Assembly (NCBI GenBank): GCA_011375245.1
Contig: DRMA01000018.1
Span: 1-7,795 of the forward strand
Length of the DNA: 7,795 nt
DNA from: Thiothrix sp.
Lineage (GTDB): Bacteria; Pseudomonadota; Gammaproteobacteria; Thiotrichales; Thiotrichaceae
Direction: 5' to 3'
Below the pieces are notes generated by a model that did not search any database, was not told the DNA's origin, and saw only the letters and a program-made list of their open reading frames with translations. Below, piece after piece: positions 1 to 6,221 of this stretch (within the stretch, counting starts at the first letter, position 1; each line of letters opens with the position of its first letter). The position numbers and the translations under genes are program-made.

Positions 1-492
1 AGAAGCTGGATTACCAAAGTAACCACTCACCATAATCAGGCTAACCGAATCAAGGCTGGAAAATTTTGCCCATTGTTGTAAGCGTGGGCATTGTACGTTG
101 GGTAAATTTTCTTGTGGTAGCGGTAGTTTTTGTTTAAGCCAATAAAAACGTGCAGGAAACAAACACTGAGGATGTGCATTAGGATCTTCATTCTCAGTGA
201 TTGGCTGATAAAATGCTTGTAAGGTTGCGTAGAGTTCCGTTTTGGGTGTTATATCTTGTGTGTTTTTATGAGTAAGAAAAAACTCAGGCGTAATCACATC
301 ACTGTGAGTTGTAATATGGGGTGTTAGTCGAAAATGCAGTAAACGTAACCATGTTGGATCATTATAAAGTCGTTGGGTTTCTATCGTGGAAAAAACAGTT
401 TTAAGATCAACAGGTACAGGCTTATTATCGGTCGCATGGGCTATGCCTATTATGCTTAACAAATACAAGACTAATAAAACAAACCTAAACAT
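1..492 (-). CDS. DUF4105 / Lnb N-terminal-type periplasmic protein, 5' part only
   Basis: Partial gene: the ATG and first 164 codons are present, and the open frame runs off the left edge. Residues 1-20 form a classic signal peptide (short MFR start, hydrophobic stretch LLVLYLLSIIGIA, cleavage after AHA), so the mature protein should be periplasmic. The rest matches the start of the DUF4105 family as I know it: WLRLLHF near residue 49, PEFFLTHK near 68, an ELYATLQAFY stretch, then HPQCLFPARFYWL near 107, a second Cys in QCPRLQQW, and SGYFGNPAS at the edge, which in this family normally leads into SMFGHTFLR. The function of the family is not settled; part of it resembles the N-terminal region of lacto-N-biosidase. 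The start overlaps the flavoprotein stop by 8 bases, and CCCT at 497-500 (AGGG on the minus strand) is a possible ribosome binding site 4 bases upstream. It is the last gene of the operon visible here. Confidence 0.88.
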   Translation of the reverse strand, partial: MFRFVLLVLYLLSIIGIAHATDNKPVPVDLKTVFSTIETQRLYNDPTWLRLLHFRLTPHITTHSDVITPEFFLTHKNTQDITPKTELYATLQAFYQPITENEDPNAHPQCLFPARFYWLKQKLPLPQENLPNVQCPRLQQWAKFSSLDSVSLIMVSGYFGNPAS

Positions 493-1714
493 ATTGCCCT
501 GCACACCATCCTGATGACCATGCCCACTGAAAATTATAGCCACCTAAATGCCCAGTCACATCAAGCGTTTCACCGATAAAATACAAGCCTTTTACATGGC
601 GGCATTCAAAGGTTTTTGAAGAGAGTTCATTGGTATCAATACCGCCTAAAGCCACTTCTGCTGTTCGCATGCCTTCTGTGCCTGAAGGGGTAAACTCCCA
701 ATGGTTAAGTTGTTGTGCTATATGATTTATTTCGTTGGTAGTGTAGTTTTTTAATGGCTTATTAACGAAGGTGGTTTCACTCATACATTCCGCTAAACGT
801 GTAGGTAAATGCTGTTTTAACACATTTTTTAGTAGGAGGTTTGGGTTCTTACTTTGGGCGGATAACAGTAATGCCTGTGCATCCTTTTCAGGCAGCATAT
901 CAATAATAATTACATCACCTTTTTTCCAATAGGATGAAATCTGTAATACCGCAGGGCCACTTATACCTCGATGGGTAAAAAGGATGTTTTCTTTAAAATG
1001 CTGGTTATTGCAACTTACTGTGACTGCTAAAGAAATGCCTGCTAAGGGTTTAAAGAAACGCTCTAATTCGGGTTGAGGAAAGGTAAAAGGTACAAGCCCA
1101 GCATAAAAAGGATAATTTTTAATGCCAAACTGTTTGGCAACTTGTAGCCCAAAATCAGTCGATCCCATACGTGGAATCGAAGGGCCACCACAGGCGATAA
1201 CCAATGCGGAAGCATTAAAATGCCCTTGATTACTTTGAATATTAAACCCATGATGCTTTGCAGCGCTATCAGTTGTTTTTTCTAGTGCGTGTAAGGTGCA
1301 GTTTAGATAAAGTTTAACGCCCCATTGTGTACATTCATTGAGTAATAAATCACGAATAGCTTTCGCTTTTTGATCACAAAACAGTTGCCCTAAGGTTTTT
1401 TCATGCCATGTTAGCCCATTGGCTTCAATAAAATGAATAAAATCCCATTGGGTATAGCGCGCAAGTGCTGATTTACAAAAGTGTGCATTATGCGATATAT
1501 AAGCACTAGCATCGGTATAAAGATTAGTGAAGTTGCACCGCCCCCCACCTGAAATGAGTATTTTTTTTCCTGCTTGCGTTGCTTTATCCAGTAGAACAAC
1601 ACTTTTACCGCGTTTAGCAGACTCTATAGCACACATCATGCCTGCAGCGCCTGCACCAATAATGCATACATCAACGCATGTATTCGCCGTATTATTTCTT
1701 TCTGAGTTTTTCAA
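485..1714 (-). CDS. HI0933/YhiN-family FAD-dependent flavoprotein (BaiN-like)
   Basis: A 409-residue cytosolic flavoprotein of the HI0933 / YhiN / BaiN family, complete and close to the usual length of about 400. A Rossmann FAD-binding motif GAGAAG lies at residues 20-25 with Asp43 ending the second strand, followed by the family hallmark GKKILISGGGRCNFTN at 49-64. A middle motif FTHRGISGPAVLQ sits near 246, TAEVALGGI at 351, and the C-terminal FAD-closing block GLYFIGETLDVTGHLGGYN at 376-394. The family is named for a bile-acid dehydroxylation enzyme in gut clostridia, but YhiN-type members in proteobacteria have no established substrate, so I claim only a NAD(P)/FAD-linked oxidoreductase. 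The start is TTG: it lies 5 bases after a clear GGA core, and no ATG occurs before the FAD motif. The first 23 bases overlap the end of the YcaR-like gene. Its role in a lipid A operon is unknown. Confidence 0.94.
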   Translation of the reverse strand: MKNSERNNTANTCVDVCIIGAGAAGMMCAIESAKRGKSVVLLDKATQAGKKILISGGGRCNFTNLYTDASAYISHNAHFCKSALARYTQWDFIHFIEANGLTWHEKTLGQLFCDQKAKAIRDLLLNECTQWGVKLYLNCTLHALEKTTDSAAKHHGFNIQSNQGHFNASALVIACGGPSIPRMGSTDFGLQVAKQFGIKNYPFYAGLVPFTFPQPELERFFKPLAGISLAVTVSCNNQHFKENILFTHRGISGPAVLQISSYWKKGDVIIIDMLPEKDAQALLLSAQSKNPNLLLKNVLKQHLPTRLAECMSETTFVNKPLKNYTTNEINHIAQQLNHWEFTPSGTEGMRTAEVALGGIDTNELSSKTFECRHVKGLYFIGETLDVTGHLGGYNFQWAWSSGWCAGQYV

Positions 1715-1886
1715 CTTCTTCCTGCGTTAATACGCGTGCATCTTCTTCAAGTAAATCAGGGATACCATCAATAATGGGGTAGGCAAGACGTGCTGATTTA
1801 GAAATTAGCTCTTTGTTTTTTTTATCATAGATTAAAGGGCCTTTGGTAACAGGGCAGACTAGAATATTAAGCAGTTTTTTATTCAT
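1692..1886 (-). CDS. ycaR: YcaR/Trm112-like small protein
   Basis: A 64-residue protein starting MNKKLLNILVCPVTKGPL, matching the YcaR / UPF0434 / Trm112-like family (about 60 residues). Conserved parts are the N-terminal LLNILVCPVTKG, the central ELISKSARLAYPIIDGIP at 26-43 and DLLEEDARVLT at 44-54. Trm112 proper is a zinc-binding partner that activates methyltransferases; the partner of bacterial YcaR-type proteins is not firmly established. Only one Cys remains (Cys11): the second position of the CxxC is Thr14, and the next expected Cys position, present in E. coli YcaR, is Ser29. This protein therefore probably does not bind zinc like Trm112, although CPVTKG variants are common in proteobacteria. 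A longer frame up to 1982 exists, but its added residues lie entirely inside lpxK and are unlike the family. The ATG overlaps the lpxK stop by 8 bases and has no clear ribosome binding site, so reinitiation after lpxK is likely. Confidence 0.93.
   Translation of the reverse strand: MNKKLLNILVCPVTKGPLIYDKKNKELISKSARLAYPIIDGIPDLLEEDARVLTQEEVEKLRKK
1718..1723 (-). promoter_or_regulatory. Ribosome binding site that fixes the TTG start of the flavoprotein gene
   Basis: AGGAAG on the minus strand, with its GGA core 5 bases ahead of the TTG at 1714-1712. It lies inside the codons for Gln-Glu-Glu near the end of the YcaR-like gene. There is no ATG or GTG alternative before the FAD-binding motif, so this site supports the rare TTG initiation codon and suggests coupling with the upstream gene. 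Confidence 0.65.
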
Positions 1887-2925
1887 ACGAATTGTCGCGT
1901 GAAGCGATGTTGGAAAAATGGCTATTAAATGCAATTTTAAACGCATTGTCCAGTTGTGCATTGATGGGTAAGTACCATGCATTTTCTAAATGCAGTTGTT
2001 GGCATTTAACCGCATCTTTTTCAGTCATTACGATGGGCAATGTATTATCTAAAGTCGTGAAATCATCTTGTGTAAAATGATGATGATCAGGGAAAAAATG
2101 ACAGTGAGCAATGGTAATACCTTTATCGCAAAGATGATCAATAAACCGTTGTGGATTGCCAATTGCAGTATAGACGTGTACTTGTTGCAATGCAGTATGA
2201 GGTCGTTTCTGTGTATTATCTAAGCTCCGCCATTCATGACTGCTTATTTGTAGGGTATGTTGATAAGCTGGGAGTGATGCACCATTAACAATGACTAAAT
2301 CACATTGGGCAAGGCGATCTGGTCTTTCTCGAAGAGGACCCGCAGGTAAGCATTGACCATTACCAAACTGACGTTGACCATCAATCACCGCGATTTCCAT
2401 ATCACGATGCATTTTATAATGCTGCAATCCATCATCTGACAGAATACAATCGCATTGGTCAGCATAATGTTTTAACGCATAACGAATAGCATCAATACGC
2501 TTAGGGCTGGCAATGACGGGAACTTGTGTTCTTAGTGCCATGAGTTTAGCCTCATCGCCTGAAAGATTCACATCCGTTTCATTAGTCACTGCCAGTGGCC
2601 ATTTTTCTGCTTTACCCGTATAACCACGGGTAATAATGCACGGTTTATAACCTTGCTGCTGTAAGTGTTGCGTGAGTGCAATAACAAGTGGTGTTTTTCC
2701 TGTACCTCCGACACTGATATTGCCAATGACAATAATAGGGATGGAGAATGCTCGCTGAGTAGCTTCTTGTTGCTTACGTCTGCGTTGGCTAATAAAACAA
2801 AAGAGTGCGGAGAGTGGTATGAGCAAAAAACGACCTTTGCCGTTTTCATACCACACGGATTCAAGCCAACGATGGAGAAAGGGCTTGCTCTGTGTGTGCT
2901 GCGTATTTTTAGTCTGTTTGTTCAC
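1879..2925 (-). CDS. lpxK: Tetraacyldisaccharide 4'-kinase LpxK
   Basis: LpxK phosphorylates the 4' position of the disaccharide-1-phosphate precursor to give lipid IVA, on the inner face of the cytoplasmic membrane. The frame shows the family blocks in order: an N-terminal hydrophobic anchor (about 32-46), Walker A SVGGTGKTP at 71-79, ITRGYTGK at 98, GDEAKLMA at 123, SDDGLQHYKMHRD at 163-175, LPAGPLRE at 193, FFPDHHHF at 277-284, and MTEKDAVKC at 300-308. The start is uncertain. I chose GTG at 2925 (348 residues), which overlaps the msbA stop by 17 bases and sits just before the conserved HRWLESVWY region. An ATG at 2982 would give 367 residues but a 74-base overlap. Neither has a strong ribosome binding site, and coupling to msbA is likely. 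With the GTG start the protein is about 20 residues longer than E. coli LpxK (328), mostly as a polar N-terminal stretch rich in Gln, Lys and Thr. Confidence 0.97.
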   Translation of the reverse strand: MNKQTKNTQHTQSKPFLHRWLESVWYENGKGRFLLIPLSALFCFISQRRRKQQEATQRAFSIPIIVIGNISVGGTGKTPLVIALTQHLQQQGYKPCIITRGYTGKAEKWPLAVTNETDVNLSGDEAKLMALRTQVPVIASPKRIDAIRYALKHYADQCDCILSDDGLQHYKMHRDMEIAVIDGQRQFGNGQCLPAGPLRERPDRLAQCDLVIVNGASLPAYQHTLQISSHEWRSLDNTQKRPHTALQQVHVYTAIGNPQRFIDHLCDKGITIAHCHFFPDHHHFTQDDFTTLDNTLPIVMTEKDAVKCQQLHLENAWYLPINAQLDNAFKIAFNSHFSNIASRDNSYE

Positions 2926-4669
2926 TGAATTGCATTTGATATAAATGGTGGTAACGCCCTTTTTGTGCCAGTAATTCAGCATGGCTGCCTGATTCGACGA
3001 CCTTTCCCTCATCTAAGACTAGAATACAATCGGCTTCTTCAATCGTGGATAAACGATGGGCAATCATAAATGTTGTGCGATTTTCGAGTAGTTTGACCAA
3101 GGCTGCTTGAATATGGCGTTCTGATTCGGTATCTAATGCTGAGGTTGCCTCATCAAGAATTAGGATGGGGGCATTGGATAAAATAGCCCGTGCAATCGCA
3201 ATTCGTTGGCGCTGTCCTCCTGAGAGTAAAATACCATCATCACCAATGAGTGTATCCAGTCCTTGAGGCATTTTTTCGATAAACTCTAATGCGTGCGCAG
3301 CTTGAGCAGCAGTACGAATATCCTTATCCGTTGCTGTGCTTTGTTGATGACCATAAGCAATATTATTACGCACGGTATCATTGAATAAGGTAATGTTTTG
3401 ACTGACATAAGCAAACTGTTGACGCAGATTACTTAGTGATAACTCGGTAATGGGAATATCATCAAGATAGATTGTGCCTTGTTGATAGTCATAAAAACGG
3501 GGGAGTAAATTAACAAAAGTGGTTTTGCCACTGCCTGATTTGCCGACAAAGGCATATTTTTCACCTGCCTTCACATCCATTGATAAACCACTCAATACAT
3601 CTTTTTCTGAGCTGTTATAACGAAAATTAATGTTTTCAACACGAACATTACCTTTGCATTGTGTCAGTTCTTTTTTACCCGTGTCTTGTTCGCGTTGTTC
3701 ATCCAATAAGGAAAAAATACTGGTTGACGCAGCAATGCCTTTTTGCAATATTGAGTTAATTGCAGTCAGTCGTCGTACGGGGGTGAGGAGCAGGATGAGT
3801 GCCATAATAAAGGCAGTAAATTTTCCTGGGGTCAATGTTTCAAGTACGGATGCTTGTGTGGCAATGTAAATAATAATCGATAAAGCAATTGCAATCATAA
3901 ATTGAATGAGTGGAGTGCTAATTTTATCAGTGAGCGCATTTTTTAGATGCATTTTCCAGTTGTGATGATTAGCAGCTTCAAAACGTTCTTTTTCATAGGT
4001 TTCACCATCAAAAATTCTTACTTCTCGTTGTGCGCTAATGGTTTCATTGGCTATTTGGGTAATATCACCGACGGATTTTTGTAAATTAAGACTAAGGTTA
4101 CGAAAGCGTTTACTCACATAAATAACAATGAGGGTAATGACAGGAACAATTAACAATAAACCAAGTGTGAGTTGCCAACTTTGGTAAAACATCAGCCCAA
4201 GTAAGCCGATAATAGTGAGGGTATCACGCACAATCACCGTCAGACCTTGTGTTGATGCGGAAGCCACTTGTTCAACATGATAAGTTAGTTTTGCAAGTAA
4301 CTGCCCTGATGGATTCGTATCAAAATAGGAAATAGGCACATGCAAGAGTTGATCAAATAATTCCGAACGCAGTTGTTTAACAACGGTGCGTCCTACCTTG
4401 GTCATGTAGTAACCTGAGATAAAACTGGAAATGCCTCGCGCTAAAAAAACGAGCAAAATAGCGAAGGGCATATACGCCAATATCTTGGGGTCTTTGTCTA
4501 AGAAAGCTCCGTCCATTAATGGCTCCATCAAGCTGGCGAACAGTGGCTCTGTTGCTGCACCAATAACAAGACCAATTAATGAGTAGGTAAGCCATTGCCA
4601 ATGTTGTAGTGCATAACGAACGAGGCGTTTATATATTTTTAGACCTTGCTGAGGCGGTTGGGTATCCAC
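2909..4669 (-). CDS. msbA: Lipid A export ABC transporter MsbA
   Basis: A 586-residue half-transporter with a fused membrane and ATPase domain, expected to work as a homodimer that flips lipid A-core from the inner to the outer leaflet of the cytoplasmic membrane. Six hydrophobic segments lie in residues 25-315, including LTYSLIGLVIGAA near 27 and a hairpin near 250-295. The ATPase part has Walker A GKSGSGKTT at 376-384, Q-loop YVSQN at 421-425, signature LSGGQ at 482-486, Walker B ILILDE at 502-507 and the switch His in AHRLST at 538. All catalytic residues look intact. Length fits the family (E. coli 582). The start is GTG, with an in-frame TAA two codons upstream ruling out longer starts. 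The neighbouring lpxK makes the ATP-dependent lipid A precursor, which supports MsbA over other members of the ABCB-like group. Confidence 0.96.
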   Translation of the reverse strand: MDTQPPQQGLKIYKRLVRYALQHWQWLTYSLIGLVIGAATEPLFASLMEPLMDGAFLDKDPKILAYMPFAILLVFLARGISSFISGYYMTKVGRTVVKQLRSELFDQLLHVPISYFDTNPSGQLLAKLTYHVEQVASASTQGLTVIVRDTLTIIGLLGLMFYQSWQLTLGLLLIVPVITLIVIYVSKRFRNLSLNLQKSVGDITQIANETISAQREVRIFDGETYEKERFEAANHHNWKMHLKNALTDKISTPLIQFMIAIALSIIIYIATQASVLETLTPGKFTAFIMALILLLTPVRRLTAINSILQKGIAASTSIFSLLDEQREQDTGKKELTQCKGNVRVENINFRYNSSEKDVLSGLSMDVKAGEKYAFVGKSGSGKTTFVNLLPRFYDYQQGTIYLDDIPITELSLSNLRQQFAYVSQNITLFNDTVRNNIAYGHQQSTATDKDIRTAAQAAHALEFIEKMPQGLDTLIGDDGILLSGGQRQRIAIARAILSNAPILILDEATSALDTESERHIQAALVKLLENRTTFMIAHRLSTIEEADCILVLDEGKVVESGSHAELLAQKGRYHHLYQMQFSEQTD

Positions 4670-4680
4670 GTTTTAGTTGT

Positions 4681-4686
4681 TCCCCT
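4681..4686 (-). promoter_or_regulatory. msbA ribosome binding site overlapping the exbD stop
   Basis: AGGGGA on the minus strand, 11 bases ahead of the msbA GTG. Its first two bases are the last two of the exbD TAG stop (4687-4685). The spacing is slightly long, but it is the only strong purine match, and the layout suggests that ribosomes ending exbD feed msbA. Confidence 0.6.
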
Positions 4687-5110
4687 ATTTTTTTCTTTCC
4701 GACTGAGAAGTGGCAAGAGAAAAGTTAGTTAAACCTACACGACCCGCTATATCCATCGCGGTAATAACGTATTGATAGCCTGCATTAGCATCTGAGCTAA
4801 TAATTAATGAAGGTGTGTCTTTGCGATGGTTGAGTGTTTCTTTCATGGCTAGAAATAAGGTTTCAGGTTTGCTATTAATCACTTCTTTTTTATCCAGATA
4901 ATAACGTCCTTTGCTGTCAATAATCAGTTCGAGAATATTTTCTTGTGTCTCAGGACGGCTAGAATCAGCGGTTGGTAAATCTATTTTAATTTTTGATTCT
5001 TTTTCAAACGTCGTCGTTACCATGAAAAAAATCAGTAAAAGAAAGACAACATCTATGAGTGAAGTTAAGTTAATTTCTACATCGTCTATTTCAGTGCTTC
5101 TAAAGTTCAT
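4685..5110 (-). CDS. exbD: ExbD/TolR-family biopolymer transport protein
   Basis: A 141-residue single-pass inner-membrane protein of the ExbD/TolR family, the standard size. A short cytoplasmic head (1-15) precedes a membrane helix at about 16-34 (LTSLIDVVFLLLIFFMVTT) that carries the essential Asp20, equivalent to Asp25 of E. coli ExbD, the proton-coupling residue. The periplasmic domain follows, with IKIDLPTA near 41 and the conserved end SLIISSDANAGYQYVITAMD from 101. It should pair with the ExbB-type channel encoded immediately upstream; their genes overlap by 4 bases (ATGA). TAGGA at 5118-5122 is a good ribosome binding site, 7 bases from the ATG. No tonB or tolA lies nearby, so the energised client is unknown. 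Similar exbB-exbD pairs ahead of lpxK are known in other proteobacteria such as Pseudomonas. Confidence 0.94.
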   Translation of the reverse strand: MNFRSTEIDDVEINLTSLIDVVFLLLIFFMVTTTFEKESKIKIDLPTADSSRPETQENILELIIDSKGRYYLDKKEVINSKPETLFLAMKETLNHRKDTPSLIISSDANAGYQYVITAMDIAGRVGLTNFSLATSQSERKK

Positions 5111-5808
5111 TGTGGTGTCCTACGTGCTTGTTGTGGCATTGGTTTTCTAAGAGGAGCTTGGCGAGGCTTTGCTTGTACAGGGGGCTTGCTCATCATTTTT
5201 TGGCGGACATCTGCTGATAGTTCAACGAGTTTGAGTGCTTGTTGCTCCATGCGCACGACATAATCATTGATTTTTGCTTTAAAATAGCGATGAAAAATAA
5301 GTGCTGGCACAGCGACTGAAATACCCGTAGCAGTAGTAATCAACGCAGTAGATATCCCTCCAGCAAGTTCTGTTGGGCTGCCAACACCCATTGTCGTAAT
5401 AACGCTAAATACTTGGATCATCCCAATCACTGTACCGAGTAAACCAAGCAGTGGAGTGATTGCTGCAATAGTGCCAAGTGCCGTCATATAACGTTCAAGC
5501 TCATGTGCCGCATGTCGTCCTGCTTCTTCAAGACTTTCTTTCATAATGTGTCTTGGCTGTTGGCTATTTTCGAGACCTGCGGCTAATACTTTACCAATAG
5601 TTGAGCTTTCGCGTACTTCTTCAATTTCGGTTTTTTTCGGGGGCGTGCCACGCAAAATGAGCTTTTTTGCATGGGTAACGGCATTATCAGGAATAATATT
5701 GCGCGTTCTCAGTGCCAGAAAGCGTTCAATGACAATTGTCATTGCAATGATAGAGCTAAGTAGAATTGGTATGATGAGTAATCCACCTGCTTTTAAAAAT
5801 TCAAACAT
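5107..5808 (-). CDS. exbB: MotA/TolQ/ExbB-family proton channel protein
   Basis: A 233-residue inner-membrane protein, the first gene of the minus-strand operon. It has three membrane helices, near 8-29, 112-135 and 152-175, with a cytoplasmic loop between the first and second, as in ExbB and TolQ. The family core ITPLLGLLGTVIGMIQVF (117-134) and GISTALITTATGISVAVPAL (151-170) is clear; Thr126 and Thr159 match the pore threonines of E. coli ExbB (148 and 181). By my hand alignment, Thr154 sits where E. coli has the conserved Glu176. The C-terminal 30 residues form a basic Pro/Gln/Arg tail (KPPVQAKPRQAPLRKP and onward), expected in the cytoplasm. With ExbD it should form a proton-driven motor. 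The ATG has a good ribosome binding site. TolQ is an alternative name, but no tol genes follow. Confidence 0.93.
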   Translation of the reverse strand: MFEFLKAGGLLIIPILLSSIIAMTIVIERFLALRTRNIIPDNAVTHAKKLILRGTPPKKTEIEEVRESSTIGKVLAAGLENSQQPRHIMKESLEEAGRHAAHELERYMTALGTIAAITPLLGLLGTVIGMIQVFSVITTMGVGSPTELAGGISTALITTATGISVAVPALIFHRYFKAKINDYVVRMEQQALKLVELSADVRQKMMSKPPVQAKPRQAPLRKPMPQQARRTPQ

Positions 5809-5814
5809 AATTTT

Positions 5815-5819
5815 ACCTT
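5815..5819 (-). promoter_or_regulatory. exbB ribosome binding site
   Basis: AAGGT on the minus strand, 6 bases ahead of the exbB ATG at 5808. It supports the annotated start, and translation begins here for the whole seven-gene set. Confidence 0.6.
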
Positions 5820-5836
5820 GAAAATCACTTATTATT

Positions 5837-5865
5837 ATTTTAGACCAGAGAAGAAAGAGTGTAGG
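5837..5865 (-). promoter_or_regulatory. Candidate sigma70 promoter for the exbB operon
   Basis: On the minus strand, CCTACA (3 of 6 bases match TTGACA) is followed after 17 bases by TAAAAT (5 of 6 match TATAAT, plus positions 5837-5842). This would put the transcript start roughly 20 bases before the exbB ATG. The -35 match is weak and AT-rich DNA gives such pairs by chance, so this is only the best candidate seen. Confidence 0.28.
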
Positions 5866-5994
5866 GAAGAGTCAGTGTAGTTATTTTGATCATGATGTGA
5901 TGTTTTTTAGCATTAAATCAATGGCTACATGGCTATGAAACGTATTTATTTAGAAAGTTCCTAAGCATCAATTGGTTTCCGCTACCTTTTAGTT

Positions 5995-6044
5995 TTCCAG
6001 CAACCCTTAAAATTATCGCCGCCCATAATACGTGATTGCTGGGA
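5995..6044. repeat. Nested inverted repeat in the exbB-pyrD spacer
   Basis: Perfect 7-base arms CCAGCAA (5997-6003) and TTGCTGG (6036-6042) can extend outward by one G-U and one T-A pair. Inside them, perfect 5-base arms ATTAT (6012-6016) and ATAAT (6025-6029) enclose an 8-base loop, CGCCGCCC, which is strikingly GC-rich for this region. No T-run follows on either strand, so it is not a standard terminator. It could be an operator, a leader-RNA hairpin for pyrD, or chance: one 7-base pair of arms at this distance is about what a 400-base random sequence would give. Confidence 0.45.
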
Positions 6045-6221
6045 TAGTGTGTACTCTATTTTGTAAGTGGTATGGCTATTAGCTAACGCTATCATAGTTC
6101 ATTTTTTAAAGCTGAAAATAATTATGAATGGTTGGATTATGGGCATTTGCTGATAGATCTTCATTTTTATTGTGGTTTTGCGATGACCCCATTAGACTCT
6201 GCGCCAATCTATAAAATAACA

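Larger units (their letters stand above)
5809..6221. other. Divergent spacer between exbB and pyrD, no gene seen
   Basis: This 413-base stretch separates the minus-strand operon from pyrD and must hold both promoters. I find no convincing protein or RNA gene in it. The exbB side has the ribosome binding site and weak promoter candidate listed separately. The middle holds the nested inverted repeat at 5995-6044. Smaller signals are an 8-base palindrome ATCATGAT at 5889-5896, three copies of ATGGCTA (5921, 5929 and 6072), and a -10-like TATCAT at 6090-6095 that lacks a partner -35 at normal spacing. If pyrD instead started at the in-frame ATG 6183, the spacer would shrink to 374 bases. Confidence 0.7.

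Noticed and set aside
1887..1982. Longer start for the YcaR-like gene giving 96 residues
   Set aside because: The extra 32 residues lie wholly inside lpxK in another frame and do not resemble the family, whose members begin right at the MNKKLL-type start.
2586..2928. Open frames on both strands over the lpxK 5' region
   Set aside because: They are opposite or offset to strongly conserved LpxK coding sequence and show no recognisable domain.
3630..3869. Plus-strand 79-codon frame inside msbA
   Set aside because: It lies antisense to the MsbA coding region and has Cys/Ser-rich composition typical of shadow frames.
4377..4601. Minus-strand 74-codon frame inside msbA
   Set aside because: It is out of frame with the conserved MsbA membrane domain, with no motif and no ribosome binding site.
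5107..5110. Reading exbB-exbD as an iron-uptake TonB system
   Set aside because: No tonB, receptor gene or Fur-like box is visible, and the genomic partners are lipid A genes.
5546..5821. Plus-strand 91-codon frame opposite exbB
   Set aside because: It is antisense to a well-conserved ExbB-type protein and matches no family I know.
5889..5902. Possible CRP-like half site (TGTGA at 5896-5900 region) beside the ATCATGAT palindrome
   Set aside because: No matching TCACA half lies at the proper distance, so a CRP site is not supported.
5921..6078. Three copies of ATGGCTA (5921, 5929, 6072)
   Set aside because: Seven bases is short and spacing is irregular; not enough to call an operator or repeat family.
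6124..6153. Nine-codon frame (MNGWIMGIC) ahead of pyrD, possible leader peptide
   Set aside because: There is no ribosome binding site, no run of regulatory codons and no attenuator-like terminator after it; such short frames are common by chance.
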